From positions 1 to 64,000 of the forward strand of contig JBBIKZ010000002.1 of assembly GCA_037445185.1 (NCBI GenBank): a DNA stretch of 64,000 nt, given 5' to 3'. This stretch comes from JANWZL01 sp037445185. Lineage in GTDB: Bacteria > Pseudomonadota > Gammaproteobacteria > Burkholderiales > Thiobacillaceae. Position numbers and translations under genes: made by a program. Positions 62,765-64,000 of the stretch are shown here, piece by piece; within the stretch, counting starts at the first letter, position 1, and every line of letters starts with the position of its first letter. Under the pieces are notes generated by a model, which had not been told where the DNA came from, made no database searches, and saw only the letters and a list, made by a program, of their open reading frames with translations.

Positions 62765-64000
62765 CCTCCTCTTCGAACAGTCCCAGAAAGTCATTCCGGG
62801 CGGGGTGAATTCGCCGGTGCGTGCCTTCCGCTCGGTGGGCGGCACGCCCCGCTTTTTCACCCGCGGTGCCGGCTGCCGCGTGTGGGACGCCGACGGCAAG
62901 GCCTATCTGGACTACGTGGGCTCCTGGGGCCCCCTCATCCTGGGTCACGCCGACCCCGACGTGGTGCGCGCCGTGCAGGAGGCCGCGGCCAAGGGGTTGA
63001 CCTTCGGCGCGCCGACCGAGGCCGAGTTGATCCTGGCGGAGTTGCTCGCGCGTCTGCTCCCCGGCATGGAGAAGCTACGCCTGGTGAGTTCCGGCACCGA
63101 GGCCACCATGAGCGCCATCCGCCTGGCGCGCGGCTACACGGGTCGCAGCAAGCTGATCAAGTTCGAGGGCTGCTACCACGGCCATGCCGACAGCCTGCTG
63201 GTCAAGGCCGGCTCGGGCGCGCTCACCTTCGGTCAGCCCAGCTCAGCCGGCGTGCCGGCGGAGCTGACCGCCCACACCCTGGTCCTCGACTACAACGACG
63301 TCGGTCAGGTCGAGCGCGTGTTTGCCGAACGCGGCGAGGAGATCGCCTGCGTCATCGTCGAGCCGGTGGCCGGCAACATGAATCTCGTCATGCCGGCACC
63401 GGGCTTTCTCGAGGCCCTGCGCGAGCACTGCACGAAATACGGCGCCGTGCTGATCTTCGACGAGGTGATGACCGGTTTTCGCGTCGGCCCGCAGGGGGCT
63501 CAGGGCCTCTATGGCATCCAGCCGGATCTCACCACGCTCGGCAAGGTGGTGGGCGGCGGCATGCCGCTGGGCGTCTTCGGCGGGCGCGCCGAGATCATGG
63601 ACCGGCTCGCCCCGCTGGGGCCCGTGTATCAGGCCGGCACCCTGTCCGGCAACCCGGTGGCGGTGGCGGCGGGGCTCGCCACCCTGGAAAAGCTTCAGGC
63701 CCCCGGCTTCTACGATCGTCTCGCCGCCAGGACCCGGCAGCTCACCGAGGGCCTCGCCGGCGCGGCGCGCGAGGCCGGGGTGCTCTTCTCCGCCCAGTCC
63801 GTCGGCGGCATGTTCGGCATCTACTTCTCGGCGCGCCCCCCCGGCTCCTATGCCGAGGTCATGGCGGCCGACCGCGAGGCCTTCAACCGCTTCTTCCATC
63901 TCATGTTGCTCGAAGGGGTCTATTTCGCGCCCTCCGCCTTCGAGGCCGGCTTCGTCTCCGCGGCGCACAGCGAGGCCGACATCGAGTTCACCATCGCGCG
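62748..64000 (+). CDS. hemL: Glutamate-1-semialdehyde 2,1-aminomutase (partial)
   Basis: PLP enzyme of the C5 tetrapyrrole pathway: GSA to 5-aminolevulinate. 417 complete codons are inside the window; about 10-12 residues of C-terminus are cut off by the edge. '[18 protein letters not shown]', '[23 protein letters not shown]', '[22 protein letters not shown]' and the PLP lysine in '[18 protein letters not shown]' (about residue 265) are all present. The ATG at 62748 overlaps thiE. Gene order thiE-hemL is usual in betaproteobacteria. Confidence 0.97.
   Translation, partial: MTSRNDLLFEQSQKVIPGGVNSPVRAFRSVGGTPRFFTRGAGCRVWDADGKAYLDYVGSWGPLILGHADPDVVRAVQEAAAKGLTFGAPTEAELILAELLARLLPGMEKLRLVSSGTEATMSAIRLARGYTGRSKLIKFEGCYHGHADSLLVKAGSGALTFGQPSSAGVPAELTAHTLVLDYNDVGQVERVFAERGEEIACVIVEPVAGNMNLVMPAPGFLEALREHCTKYGAVLIFDEVMTGFRVGPQGAQGLYGIQPDLTTLGKVVGGGMPLGVFGGRAEIMDRLAPLGPVYQAGTLSGNPVAVAAGLATLEKLQAPGFYDRLAARTRQLTEGLAGAAREAGVLFSAQSVGGMFGIYFSARPPGSYAEVMAADREAFNRFFHLMLLEGVYFAPSAFEAGFVSAAHSEADIEFTIA

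Overview
The window is GC-rich, gene-dense chromosomal DNA. It carries almost entirely housekeeping and cell-envelope genes of a Gram-negative proteobacterium: SecB, LptE, RND/TolC envelope pumps, UbiB/UbiD/UbiJ, SlmA and a full Pil-Chp chemosensory array. A proteobacterial phosphoribulokinase implies the Calvin cycle. A rubredoxin, two rhodanese proteins, a persulfide-sensor-like ArsR regulator, a YgaP-type DUF2892 protein and a PEP-CTERM protein behind a sigma-54 promoter fit an autotrophic sulfur-oxidising lineage. Gene order (gpmI-envC-ctpA-moeB, slmA-DUF4936-ygfZ, leuS-lptE-holA-proA-nadD-rsfS, rubredoxin-pilGHIJ-chpA facing thiD-thiE-hemL) favours Betaproteobacteria of the Nitrosomonadales/Thiobacillus type. 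That placement is an inference from memory of gene order, not a database result. I saw no rRNA, tRNA, CRISPR array or intact transposase.

Layout. 0-3 kb: a Uma2 gene, a palindrome-rich non-coding stretch and two decayed coiled-coil genes. 3-6.1 kb: rpmE, an ArnT-like glycosyltransferase, mobA, trmL. 6.1-15.6 kb (minus strand): an apparent colinear run of an ArsR regulator, tolC, membrane-fusion protein, RND pump, DUF2892 protein, a second Uma2, rhodanese, grxC, secB and gpsA. 15.7-21.3 kb: gpmI, envC, ctpA, a small unknown gene and moeB. 21.3-27.3 kb (minus): slmA, DUF4936, ygfZ, corC, ybeY, phoH, miaB. 27.3-32.9 kb: ubiD, a small secreted Ala/Lys/Pro-rich protein, a PmrA/QseB-type two-component system and trkH. 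32.9-34.7 kb (minus): mtnA with a FucA-like class II aldolase. 34.8-40.1 kb: ubiJ-ubiB, the wreck of a spermidine/putrescine ABC operon (potA fragment joined to potC fragment, potD intact) and a sodium:solute symporter. 40.1-41.5 kb: PEP-CTERM gene. 41.5-48.2 kb (minus): leuS-lptE-holA-proA-nadD-rsfS. 48.3-50.4 kb: prk, a YkgJ-like gene, uppP. 50.4-61.2 kb: a short inverted-repeat element, then (minus) rubredoxin, a secreted PhnD-like/rhodanese fusion and pilG-pilH-pilI-pilJ-chpA. 61.2 kb to the end: thiD-thiE-hemL, with hemL cut by the window edge.

The most interesting points are the following. (1) An ArsR regulator with the cysteine spacing of SqrR/BigR persulfide sensors heads an RND-DUF2892 operon whose internal promoter carries a perfect 7-6-7 palindrome on the -10. 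(2) A periplasmic PhnD-like/rhodanese fusion is placed directly upstream of the twitching/chemosensory array. (3) The pot operon has collapsed, with loss of about 2 kb and a nonsense codon at the Q-loop glutamine of PotA, beside an intact PotD. (4) An mtnA-aldolase pair suggests the DHAP shunt. (5) A sigma-54 promoter and a strong leader hairpin precede the PEP-CTERM gene. Three separate frame disruptions fall in simple repeats (a CG tract, a C tract, a tandem repeat). Sequencing error therefore has to be excluded before they are read as biology.
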